Assembly: GCA_016188675.1 (NCBI GenBank)
Contig: JACPHJ010000169.1
Location: 1-38,739, forward strand
DNA length: 38,739 nt
Direction of reading: 5' to 3'
DNA from: Planctomycetota bacterium
Lineage (GTDB): Bacteria > Planctomycetota > Brocadiia > Brocadiales > Brocadiaceae
Shown here: positions 1 through 7,510 of the stretch, piece by piece
Numbering within the stretch: the first letter of the stretch is position 1
Layout of the letters: every line of letters starts with the position of its first letter
The notes under the pieces: model-generated
The model's database searches: none
Seen by the model: only the letters and a program-made list of their open reading frames with translations
What the model was told of the DNA's origin: nothing
Made by a program: the position numbers and the translations under genes

Positions 1-4
1 AAAA

Positions 5-178
5 ATGCCGGAAACAAAGATGTGGATTGATTATGACAAAGAAGCAGATGTGCTTTACATAAGCTTCAAAAGGCCGCAGCGTGCAACAGATTCCGAGATG
101 CTTGAAAACGGTATAATTTTGAGATACAAAGGGGAAGAACTAGTGGGAATTACGGTATTGAATGCCTCTAAGAGGTAA
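5..178 (+). CDS. DUF2283 family small protein
   Basis: A 57-residue ORF begins with ATG five bases into the window. It has the DUF2283 pattern: an early 'DYDKEADVLYI' strand, then 'GIILRYK' and a final 'VGITVLNASKR'. DUF2283 proteins are 50-75 aa and are often found beside toxin-like or DUF4258 genes. Their biochemical role is not established. The gene looks complete, but its upstream partner would lie outside the window, so neither operon context nor ribosome binding site can be judged. Placement in a stretch rich in antitoxin-like and broken genes fits an accessory region. The family call is from pattern recognition of the translated sequence. Confidence 0.75.
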   Translation: MPETKMWIDYDKEADVLYISFKRPQRATDSEMLENGIILRYKGEELVGITVLNASKR

Positions 179-348
179 AACTATTCAAGATATTTATGCC
201 CAGGACCAACGAAGCAACAGACACAGATTTAAAGGTTATTGAATGATTACAGCAAATCGGCTGGAAGCGGAAGGATACCTTGCATTACCAGCTAGAGTAT
301 GTCTTGAGCCCAGATGTTTGAGGGAAAAACTTTGAGCGAAATAACAAA
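179..348 (+). pseudogene. Possible gene relic, no intact ORF
   Basis: This gap has no open gene. Short translated pieces look protein-like but are interrupted: 'MPRTNEATDTDLKVIE' ends at a stop, followed by 'LQQIGWKRKDTLHYQLEY' in another frame. This reads like the decayed N-terminus of a longer protein. A restriction-subunit N-terminus is one possibility, but I cannot identify it firmly. It may contain the promoter of the membrane-protein/STAND pair that follows; no clear -35/-10 pair is visible. Confidence 0.25.
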
Positions 349-771
349 ATGAAGCAAATTACCCGATATAGTTACCTTTCTTACCTGTTTGCCTTTAAAG
401 CGGCCTATTACTATACCTTTTTTGCCGGTATCCTGGTTTCGGTTGCGGTTAACCTCTTTACAACCGCTCTTTTGACACAGAGGGAGTCCCTACCGATTGC
501 GGAATGGAGAGTTCATGTCATAGCCCTTTCATTTTTAATTTCTTCAATGGGGGCTTTTGGTGTAAGTGTGTTTTTGGAAGCTTCAAGAAGTGATTGGGAA
601 AGAGATGGCGCTCAGTCAGATTCGCGAATAATAGAAAACTATGCAGTAGAAAAACATCTCATCTGGAAGGTATTGTTTTTATCGCTCATTATAATAGGGC
701 TGGCTTCTTCTATCTTTTGGTATAGTGATACACTCCTTAACTATTATCGGTTATTCAAAATCAAAGGATAA
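349..771 (+). CDS. Small three-helix membrane protein, STAND partner
   Basis: This is an unrecognised 140-residue protein. Three hydrophobic segments are visible at about residues 20-43, 54-78 and 106-128. A charged loop with several acidic and basic residues (about 80-104) lies between helices two and three. There is no signal peptide cleavage site and no catalytic motif. The gene ends two bases before the start of the large STAND NTPase gene, so the two are almost certainly translated together. By analogy with defence systems in which an NTPase sensor controls a small membrane effector, this could be a membrane-disrupting effector or an anchor for the NTPase. That role is inference from position only. 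The ATG at 349 has no strong ribosome binding site and no in-frame alternative upstream. Confidence 0.7.
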   Translation: MKQITRYSYLSYLFAFKAAYYYTFFAGILVSVAVNLFTTALLTQRESLPIAEWRVHVIALSFLISSMGAFGVSVFLEASRSDWERDGAQSDSRIIENYAVEKHLIWKVLFLSLIIIGLASSIFWYSDTLLNYYRLFKIKG

Positions 772-773
772 CA

Positions 774-3479
774 ATGTCTTACGATATTAAATCATTAAAT
801 GTTATTCTTCAAGACCCGCGCAAAGGCTGGCCAACCCTTGATGCTATCGGAAAGGGATGGGTTCATCATGATAGTGAGCTTATTAAAAAAATAGAAGAGC
901 TACTAGATAAAAACAGGATATGCATCATTAGGAGCGCCGAAGGCAGAGGCAAAACTGTTTTAGCAAGATTGGTTGGCTTTGAAAGACAGGAGAAAAACTG
1001 GGATGTTTTTATTATAGAGGCGTCGGAAAGCAAAAATAATATAGAATCAATATGCAACACCATTTGCCATGTAGGAGATAAGAAGAGAACGTTATTTATC
1101 ATAGAAAATGCTCATACTTCTGACAAAATACCCTCCGAATTTGTCGAGACTGCAAATAAAAGTCAAAAAGCCTCTTTCATCTTTACTGCAAGAAAAATCT
1201 TTTCCGAAGAAACCTCAGATGATGATTTTGGGAACCCATTTGAAGAGTGGATTGGAAATGGATGGTGTGTTGATTTAAGCCCTGATCTAAAGACAATCTG
1301 TAACATTATAGAAAATTTCACTATTGAAAAAAATAGAAAGTACACCCTGTCACCAGAAGATGAATTGTGGATAAAAAAGGAATTTGGTAATGAGATGCCA
1401 AATTTGCGTAGGCTGAGGTTCTATCTTGAAGCATGGAATAGTAAAGGTAACGCCCCTTTATCGTCAATAAAAAGGGAAGATATTTTAGAGAATGTATATA
1501 AAAACTACATTGAACCGCTAATAGACCCTAATCGAAAAGAAATGCTCATCAAGGTCGCTGCTGTATTCCAATTTGATGTCAATTTTAGTGGAAAAAATTT
1601 TGACAGAAATCTCCTTGAGGAACTTTGCAATAACGGAGTTATAACATTTTTACAAGGATATTTTTATAGACTACAACACTCCACAGATGCGGCTTATATA
1701 ATTGAAGCCGAGGCTGTGTTGAGGGAAGGCAAAGACCCAGTCGTATTGACCCTGTCGAACCTTAAAAACTACCTGAGGGAATGGCCAGAAAATTACTTTG
1801 AATTGCTTAGAGCTCTGAGCCGAAATGACAATATTCTATCAACCATATTTGAGGATAGTGAGATTTACGAAATCATTTTCAATATGGTCAGACAAGATCG
1901 AATTGAAGCACTTTCGAATGTAATGGGTTGTTTGTTATGGTCTCGCGGCAAAGAAAAAGGTTTGGAGTTCTGGGAACGGCATAAGAAATCTTATGGTTCT
2001 TTACCAGAAGAACAAAAGAAAAAACTCAAAATCAAAATAAACGAAGCTAGTTTTAATGAGATATTGTTTTTATTATTCATCATAAAAAAGTTGGATATTA
2101 AAGAAAGAGATTGGTTATTAAATGAGATATTAGGTGCAGATGGGTTAATCTGCAAGGCAAAAGAATCTTCTCTTTCAACTTTGTCTACTATTGTGAATTT
2201 TCTTCGATTGGCAAGACAGTCAGGGATTGGCGAAGGCATATTAAAGTCATTCTGCGAACCATCAGACTGGAAAATATTGGGTGAAGCTGCGGGTAAAAAG
2301 ATAGGTGAATCTAAAAACCCTTTTTTTGAGTTACATTCAGTGCAGCGCTATTCTTTTATATCGAAGGATATGGCTTTGCAATTTGTTGAAGGGATAGGGT
2401 GGGACAGATTAAACAAGGCGATAAATGAACAATTCAGCCCTGATATCCTGGCCGCTGCCAAGAAACTCCTGACAAAAAAATGCAGCCTTACGCATGTTCA
2501 ACTTAAAGAAAAAGGAATTGATTTGGAAGATCATAAAATATGGCTAAATTCGTTCATGAATAGACCTTGTCCCATCGTCTCGGAGAAACAGCAGTCGATT
2601 CAGAAAAACTATCTCACTTATGCCGGCAACAAATTTAAATCTATTGAAAATAAGATTGACTATAATTCATTAAACCTGTCTCTTAAATCTTGGAATATAT
2701 TTATTCATAACATATCCGCAACCTGTCCTGCTGAATATCTTAAAGGAAAGATAATCCCTCTATTTGCAAGCATGCCTGCAGAAAGGTTGGAGAAATTGAT
2801 TTGCGAATCAGACTTATACAATATTGGCATATTCCTTAACCGCTTTAATCCTGAAGATGGGATATTTAAATGGTCAATACCGAAAGAGATAGATTTCAAG
2901 AGGATTAAATTCCTTGAAAATATTGGTGATAGCACGCTGGAGGCGATATCTCATTTTCTATTCAATTTCTATTTCATTGACAGAGGGGAATGTAGCCATT
3001 ATTTTGCTGAAGAAATAGGCAATAATTATTCTACACTCATTCCCAAGATTACAAATGCAAGCATTGCAGAATTGGATTTCTTTTTTTGGAATCTTTGGAT
3101 GGCAATGCCGAAGGGCAAAAAACCTCTCCTGTTCAGTAATAAAGAGATTATGGAGATAATCCTTAAAAAGTTGGCAAAAGAAAAGAAGGATAAAGAATCT
3201 ATTCTTGGACTGATAGGCACGCTTAATATGTCAATGTCGCCGGTTAATGAGGAATTAACAAGTCTGATTGACGCTAAAACTGCAAAAGCTATTTGCCAGA
3301 AGGCTGTCACTGAAGGCTCTATAAAATTTATCAGGCTTATGGGCGGCTGTTTGTTATTGCTACCGAAGGACGATTTAATAGAAATATATAAAGGAATTCA
3401 AGAAACAAATTTTCAATTCAATATCCAGGTGCCTAATCAAATAGAGGCATTAAGCTTCATTAAAGAATCAAGTTTGTAG
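774..3479 (+). CDS. STAND-type NTPase with long helical C-terminus
   Basis: This 901-residue protein carries a P-loop 'SAEGRGKT' at residues 54-61. A Walker B-like strand 'RTLFIIENAH' lies at 105-114, followed by 'FIFTAR' at 135-140, which fits the hydrophobic-T-x-R motif of STAND NTPases. A winged-helix-like region follows (about 230-300). The rest, about 600 residues, is predicted by eye to be alpha-helical with no catalytic motif, as expected for a ligand-sensing repeat domain. STAND NTPases act as switches in signalling and in anti-phage defence (Avs and related systems). No nuclease, TIR, protease or other effector domain is recognisable within the chain. The upstream membrane protein is therefore the obvious effector candidate. 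An 'AAAGGA' ribosome binding site lies inside the end of the upstream gene, eight bases before the ATG. Confidence 0.7.
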   Translation: MSYDIKSLNVILQDPRKGWPTLDAIGKGWVHHDSELIKKIEELLDKNRICIIRSAEGRGKTVLARLVGFERQEKNWDVFIIEASESKNNIESICNTICHVGDKKRTLFIIENAHTSDKIPSEFVETANKSQKASFIFTARKIFSEETSDDDFGNPFEEWIGNGWCVDLSPDLKTICNIIENFTIEKNRKYTLSPEDELWIKKEFGNEMPNLRRLRFYLEAWNSKGNAPLSSIKREDILENVYKNYIEPLIDPNRKEMLIKVAAVFQFDVNFSGKNFDRNLLEELCNNGVITFLQGYFYRLQHSTDAAYIIEAEAVLREGKDPVVLTLSNLKNYLREWPENYFELLRALSRNDNILSTIFEDSEIYEIIFNMVRQDRIEALSNVMGCLLWSRGKEKGLEFWERHKKSYGSLPEEQKKKLKIKINEASFNEILFLLFIIKKLDIKERDWLLNEILGADGLICKAKESSLSTLSTIVNFLRLARQSGIGEGILKSFCEPSDWKILGEAAGKKIGESKNPFFELHSVQRYSFISKDMALQFVEGIGWDRLNKAINEQFSPDILAAAKKLLTKKCSLTHVQLKEKGIDLEDHKIWLNSFMNRPCPIVSEKQQSIQKNYLTYAGNKFKSIENKIDYNSLNLSLKSWNIFIHNISATCPAEYLKGKIIPLFASMPAERLEKLICESDLYNIGIFLNRFNPEDGIFKWSIPKEIDFKRIKFLENIGDSTLEAISHFLFNFYFIDRGECSHYFAEEIGNNYSTLIPKITNASIAELDFFFWNLWMAMPKGKKPLLFSNKEIMEIILKKLAKEKKDKESILGLIGTLNMSMSPVNEELTSLIDAKTAKAICQKAVTEGSIKFIRLMGGCLLLLPKDDLIEIYKGIQETNFQFNIQVPNQIEALSFIKESSL

Positions 3480-3492
3480 AAAGAGGACGATT

Positions 3493-3639
3493 ATGATCTG
3501 CCAGGAAATAGAGAATAAAGTAGTTTCCATAATAGAGAAATACCATGTCAAGACGATAGGAATCTTCGGCTCTTATGCCAGCGGTGTTCAAAGACCGGTT
3601 TCACTGATGAGGATGAGGAATCGGATTCATCATGGTTAA
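3493..3639 (+). pseudogene. Truncated MNT-type nucleotidyltransferase antitoxin
   Basis: The first 35 residues match the N-terminus of minimal nucleotidyltransferases (MntA type), including the catalytic-loop signature 'GSYASG' at residues 26-31 followed by 'VQRP'. The reading frame then runs into unrelated sequence ('VSLMRMRN') and stops after 48 residues. The downstream catalytic Asp residues of the family (normally a D-x-D soon after the GS motif) are missing. Bases 3600-3700 read open in another frame ('FTDEDEESDSSWLKNW...'), as if the C-terminal end of a second gene had been joined by deletion. MNT proteins normally pair with HEPN toxins and adenylylate them; no HEPN gene remains here. 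This is a non-functional remnant. Confidence 0.65.
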
Positions 3640-3684
3640 AGAATTGGACACAGAGGATTGGGCTTGTTAAAATAATGAACGAAA

Positions 3685-6102
3685 ATGAAGATCAGACATA
3701 AACTCGTTATCCTCCTGGTCGTTTTGCTGGTTACATTAAACAGCGTAATCGCCTTTTTAATTTATAAACGGACGCGACAGGAATTCACCAGAGAAGTTCG
3801 GGAAAAGGCCAAGTTGATTGCCGTGGAATTGGAAACCACCCGGAACTATCTTGCCTCCGCTTTACAAATATCCAAAATCGGAATCACAGAGCAGACGAAA
3901 CTTTTTATCCCTGCCGTTTCCGGCCATGCGATCGGGGTAAAATTTGCGGAAAGAACCGGATACATTATCAAACAGACCAGTATGAGGTATCGCAATTTAT
4001 TCAATAAACCCGATCCCTTTGAAGAAATGGTGCTCAGAAAAATGGAGGAAGACCACAACCTTGTCGAATACTGGGGCGGTGACGTCCTGGACGGGAAAAG
4101 GGTCGAACGGTACCTCTATGCCTTATACGTCAAAGAGGAGTGCCTGCTCTGCCACGGGAAAAAAGAAGATGCCCCCGAATTTGTACGAAACAATTACGAC
4201 GCCGGTTACGATTATACAGCAGGTGAATTACGAGGGGCAATCAGTGTTATTATCCCAAAGGAAATTGCCGAACAACGTTTTGCCGCAAACTTTATCTTTT
4301 TTATTACCGTTGGTTCTATCAGTATCGTGTTAATCGTGACTATTATTTTCCTGACAACAGGAAAATTCATGAAACCGATTGAGCGATTAACCACTGCGGT
4401 AACTGCCATTACAAAAACAGGCGATCTTACGACAAAGGCGGATATATCATCCAAAGACGAGGTGGGACAACTCGGCAGGGCGTTTAATGACCTGTCCATC
4501 AGGTTGCAGTCAACGTATTCCAACCTGGAGCAGCAGATTGCCGAAAAGACCTCCCATCTGCAGAAGGCCGTTCTGGCACTGGAACGCGCCAACAAGATGA
4601 AATCGGAATTTTTAGCTAATATGTCGCACGAACTGCGCACCCCGCTGAACGCCATAATCGGCTTTGCTGAGGTGCTGCGGGACAAGATTTCCGGCGATCT
4701 GAATGATGAGCAGGTAGACTTTGTCAATGATATCCACAGCAGCGGCCTTCATCTCCTTCAAATGATCAACGACATACTGGATTTGTCCAAAATAGAGGCA
4801 GGCAGGATGGAACTTCAGTACGAGATATTCCGTGTGCCGGAAGCCATCGAAGATGTGTATACCATATTAAAAGGACTCGCCAATAAAAAACATCTTGAAT
4901 TAAAAACCGCGATACTGACGGATGTAGGCGACATCGAAGCAGATCGCGTCAAATTCAAACAAATCTTATATAACTTGCTCTCAAACGCCATAAAGTTCAC
5001 TCCGGAAAACGGGCGCATTAACGTAGAAGCCGGCATCATGGACGATATGCTGCAGGTCTCGGTATCAGACACAGGAATTGGAATGAAATCCGATGACCAG
5101 GAAAAAGTATTTAAAGAATTCTGGCAGGCCGACAGTTCTTTTGCCCGAAAATACGAGGGAACGGGGCTGGGTCTTGCGCTGACCAGAAGGATTGTCGAGA
5201 TGCATGGGGGAAAAATCTGGTTCGAAAGCGAGTACGGCAAGGGAAGCATCTTTTATTTCGCAATACCCCTGAAAGCCCAACTTAGAAAAGCAAAACCTAA
5301 AGAGGTTGAAGCCAAAACACGTCAAATACTGGTCACTGGAGAAAAGGAGGCAAAAACGATCATGGTGGTGGAGGACGATCGTATGGCCGCTGATCTTATT
5401 ACACTGTATTTAACGAATGCAGGCTATAATGTTATCGTGGCTGTGGATGGCGAAGAGGCCATTAAAAAGGCAAAGGAATTCCATCCGTTTCTGATTACCC
5501 TTGATATTATGCTGCCAAAGAAAGATGGATGGGACGTCCTTTCGGAATTAAAAAATTCACAGGACACTGCGGATATTCCGGTAATTATTGTGTCAATCGT
5601 TGATAATAAAGACCTTGGATTCAGCCTGGGTGCGGCTGAATATTTGATTAAACCCGTCGATAGGATAAAACTCATAAATACCGTAAATGCCTGCATTCCC
5701 GCCGAAACGTATAAAGGCAAGCTAACAAAGATACTGGTCGTTGACGACGATGAAAAGGCCGTTAAATATATGAGCGCCATTTTAGAAAATGCTGGCTTCG
5801 ATGTACTCAAGGCGTACAGCGGAAAGGCAGGAATCAATCTTGCGATTAATAATAATCCCGATCTCCTCATTCTCGACCTTATGATGCCAGAGGTCAGCGG
5901 ATTTGATGTTGTCGAGAAACTCAGGACACACCCAACGGCAAAGAGTATACCCATTATTATTTGTTCCGCAAAAGATATCACGCCCAGGGAAAAAGAAGAA
6001 TTAAATGGAAATATTTTAGCCATCGTGCAAAAAAGCACACATACGAAGGAAGACCTTCTGGCGGCAATTAAAAAAATAGAACAGTTACGGATAAAGAAGT
6101 GA
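3685..6102 (+). CDS. Membrane hybrid histidine kinase with DUF3365 haem-type sensor and two receiver domains
   Basis: This 805-residue sensor kinase has, in order: an N-terminal membrane helix (about 7-27); a periplasmic DUF3365/Tll0287-like region containing 'CLLCH' (C153, C156, H157), a c-type haem attachment motif; a second membrane helix (about 202-224); HAMP (about 225-280); a short coiled coil; HisKA with the phospho-accepting H315 in 'MSHELRTP'; HATPase_c with N box 'NLLSNAIKF' and G boxes 'DTGIGM' and 'GTGLGLAL'; then two receiver domains with D607 and D731. A haem-bearing periplasmic domain suggests sensing of redox state, oxygen or NO; the ligand is not shown. Two single response regulators follow immediately and are likely relay partners. 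No strong ribosome binding site precedes the ATG. Confidence 0.9.
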   Translation: MKIRHKLVILLVVLLVTLNSVIAFLIYKRTRQEFTREVREKAKLIAVELETTRNYLASALQISKIGITEQTKLFIPAVSGHAIGVKFAERTGYIIKQTSMRYRNLFNKPDPFEEMVLRKMEEDHNLVEYWGGDVLDGKRVERYLYALYVKEECLLCHGKKEDAPEFVRNNYDAGYDYTAGELRGAISVIIPKEIAEQRFAANFIFFITVGSISIVLIVTIIFLTTGKFMKPIERLTTAVTAITKTGDLTTKADISSKDEVGQLGRAFNDLSIRLQSTYSNLEQQIAEKTSHLQKAVLALERANKMKSEFLANMSHELRTPLNAIIGFAEVLRDKISGDLNDEQVDFVNDIHSSGLHLLQMINDILDLSKIEAGRMELQYEIFRVPEAIEDVYTILKGLANKKHLELKTAILTDVGDIEADRVKFKQILYNLLSNAIKFTPENGRINVEAGIMDDMLQVSVSDTGIGMKSDDQEKVFKEFWQADSSFARKYEGTGLGLALTRRIVEMHGGKIWFESEYGKGSIFYFAIPLKAQLRKAKPKEVEAKTRQILVTGEKEAKTIMVVEDDRMAADLITLYLTNAGYNVIVAVDGEEAIKKAKEFHPFLITLDIMLPKKDGWDVLSELKNSQDTADIPVIIVSIVDNKDLGFSLGAAEYLIKPVDRIKLINTVNACIPAETYKGKLTKILVVDDDEKAVKYMSAILENAGFDVLKAYSGKAGINLAINNNPDLLILDLMMPEVSGFDVVEKLRTHPTAKSIPIIICSAKDITPREKEELNGNILAIVQKSTHTKEDLLAAIKKIEQLRIKK

Positions 6103-6130
6103 AGTTCTCATTTTGATGAAGGGAAAATTT

Positions 6131-6502
6131 ATGTCTGACAAAAACGTAATGGTTGTTGAAGACAACGAAAAAAACAGAAAATTGATGCGCGTGGTGCTCA
6201 AGGCAAAGGGATACAATATAATAGAGGCAACCACCGGAGAGGAGGCATTAAACCTCTTGAAAAATCAAAAACCGGATATTATCCTTATGGACATCCAGCT
6301 TCCCGGCATTGACGGGCTTACTCTGATAAAGCAAATCAAGGCAAGCGTAATTACAAAGGACATTCCCATTATCGCAGTAACCGCTTACGCCATGAAGGGA
6401 GACGAGCAAAAAATTCTGGACACCGGTTGCGATGCCTACGTCAGCAAACCCATCAATACGCAGGAACTGCCTGTTATTGTAGAAAAATACATAAAAAAAT
6501 GA
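6131..6502 (+). CDS. Single-domain CheY/DivK-like response regulator
   Basis: This is a 123-residue stand-alone receiver domain with the acidic pair E10/D11, phospho-accepting D54 in 'ILMDIQLPG', Thr in 'AVTAYAM' and Lys in 'YVSKPI'. There is no output domain, so it probably shuttles phosphate or controls a partner by binding. I place the start at the ATG at 6131 because 'GAAGGGA' lies about seven bases upstream; the TTG at 6113 and ATG at 6116 would put codons over that site. It follows the hybrid kinase by 28 bases and overlaps the next regulator by four bases (ATGA), so all three are one operon. The 'DIQLPGIDG' style resembles DivK and phosphorelay intermediates. Confidence 0.88.
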   Translation: MSDKNVMVVEDNEKNRKLMRVVLKAKGYNIIEATTGEEALNLLKNQKPDIILMDIQLPGIDGLTLIKQIKASVITKDIPIIAVTAYAMKGDEQKILDTGCDAYVSKPINTQELPVIVEKYIKK

Positions 6503-7245
6503 ACAAGCCGAAAATATTAGTAGCAGACGACATCAAACAAAACGTGAAATTACTCCGGGTTATCCTGACTGCTTCCGAATTTGATGTGATCGAGGCATAC
6601 GACGGTGAAGAAGCCCTGGAAAAAGCGAAGTCAGAAAATCCCGACTTAATATTGCTGGATATTATGATGCCCAAACTAACCGGATATGAGGTGTGCCAGA
6701 GGCTGCGGGCAGACGGGACAACCAAAGGTATACCGATCATAATGATTACCGCACTCCACGAGATGGAAGACCGGATCAAGGGTATCGATGCAGGCGCAGA
6801 CGATTTTATCAGCAAACCCTTTAATAAAACGGAACTCCTTGCCAGGGTAAAATCGTTGCTCCGTATGAGGCAGCCGTCTGTAAAAAAGGACGAGACAACA
6901 ATATTGGACACAATCTTGTCTGGTCTGGCAGAAGGCGTAGTAGTCACCGACGGACATTGGAAAATTAAAAATATAAATCAAATCGCTAAAGAACTATTGA
7001 ATATCCAGGAAACGGATACAGAAAACCTGGACATCATGCAACATCTATCGCACGTGAACCTGTCTCTTCCCAGGGACACACTTCTAAATACTCAGGAAAA
7101 AACCACTGATTTTCAGATATTACCCTCCAATACCCAACCCGCTTTCCCTTTGAGCGCCAGGATGACAAAGATATTTGACGAAAGCGGAAACACAATCAAC
7201 ATCACATTAATTGTAGTGAGGGAGGAAGGAAAGGAAAAGAAATGA
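6499..7245 (+). CDS. Response regulator with receiver and PAS-like output
   Basis: The protein is 248 residues from the ATG that overlaps the preceding stop as ATGA. The first 120 residues are a receiver domain, with D10/D11, phospho-acceptor D54 in 'ILLDIMMPK', and Lys in 'FISKPF'. Residues from about 138 onward ('ILDTILSGLAEGVVVTDG', then 'ARMTKIFDESGNTINITL') form a PAS-like domain. There is no DNA-binding, GGDEF or kinase domain, so the output must be protein interaction or small-molecule sensing. Longer upstream starts read through the previous gene and are not credible. It is the terminal member of the kinase operon. The domain order is clear; the precise role is not. Confidence 0.85.
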   Translation: MNKPKILVADDIKQNVKLLRVILTASEFDVIEAYDGEEALEKAKSENPDLILLDIMMPKLTGYEVCQRLRADGTTKGIPIIMITALHEMEDRIKGIDAGADDFISKPFNKTELLARVKSLLRMRQPSVKKDETTILDTILSGLAEGVVVTDGHWKIKNINQIAKELLNIQETDTENLDIMQHLSHVNLSLPRDTLLNTQEKTTDFQILPSNTQPAFPLSARMTKIFDESGNTINITLIVVREEGKEKK

Positions 7246-7300
7246 GTTTAAAGCAATTACATATCAATGTTTAAATTTGGCTGTCTTCAGCGGCTTTCTT

Positions 7301-7348
7301 ACAGGGATAGACAGGATAAACAAGATGTTTTATCCTGTTAATCCCTGT
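7301..7348. repeat. Imperfect inverted repeat in intergenic DNA
   Basis: Two 20-base arms (7301-7320 and 7329-7348) pair with two mismatches. They are built on the words ACAGGGAT and ACAGGATAAA. There is no T-run, so a terminator role for the kinase operon is uncertain. The gap 7246-7469 holds no gene; this repeat is its only clear structure. Confidence 0.6.
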
Positions 7349-7469
7349 CAAATATTTTAAAATTCTTATACCCTTAGACGGCGACTTGCAATGAACAACG
7401 GCGTGCGTGTGCCCGGTCGCCAACAGAAGTTGTCTCCTACCAAAACATTGAAATTCCTTGACATTAAAA

Positions 7470-7503
7470 CAGAGCGGGTTGCGCTGCAACGCAACCCACT
7501 CTG
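7470..7503 (-). terminator. Rho-independent terminator of the propeller gene
   Basis: Read on the minus strand, a 14-base arm CAGAGTGGGTTGCG pairs with its complement across a six-base loop, with one G-T wobble, and is followed by TTTTAAT. It begins seven bases after the stop codon of the propeller gene. GC-rich stem plus T-rich tail is the classical terminator arrangement. Confidence 0.8.
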
Positions 7504-7510
7504 CCTATTG

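Noticed and set aside
4212-4727. Minus-strand ORF of 171 residues
   Set aside because: Antisense to the HAMP and HisKA region; low-complexity Ser-rich translation with no family resemblance.
5424-6038. Minus-strand ORF of 204 residues
   Set aside because: It is antisense to the receiver domains of the hybrid kinase, which have clear motifs; no domain is visible in the reverse frame.
7301-7348. Terminator of the kinase operon
   Set aside because: The hairpin is AT-rich, lacks a T-run and looks like a dispersed repeat; there is no proof that it stops transcription.
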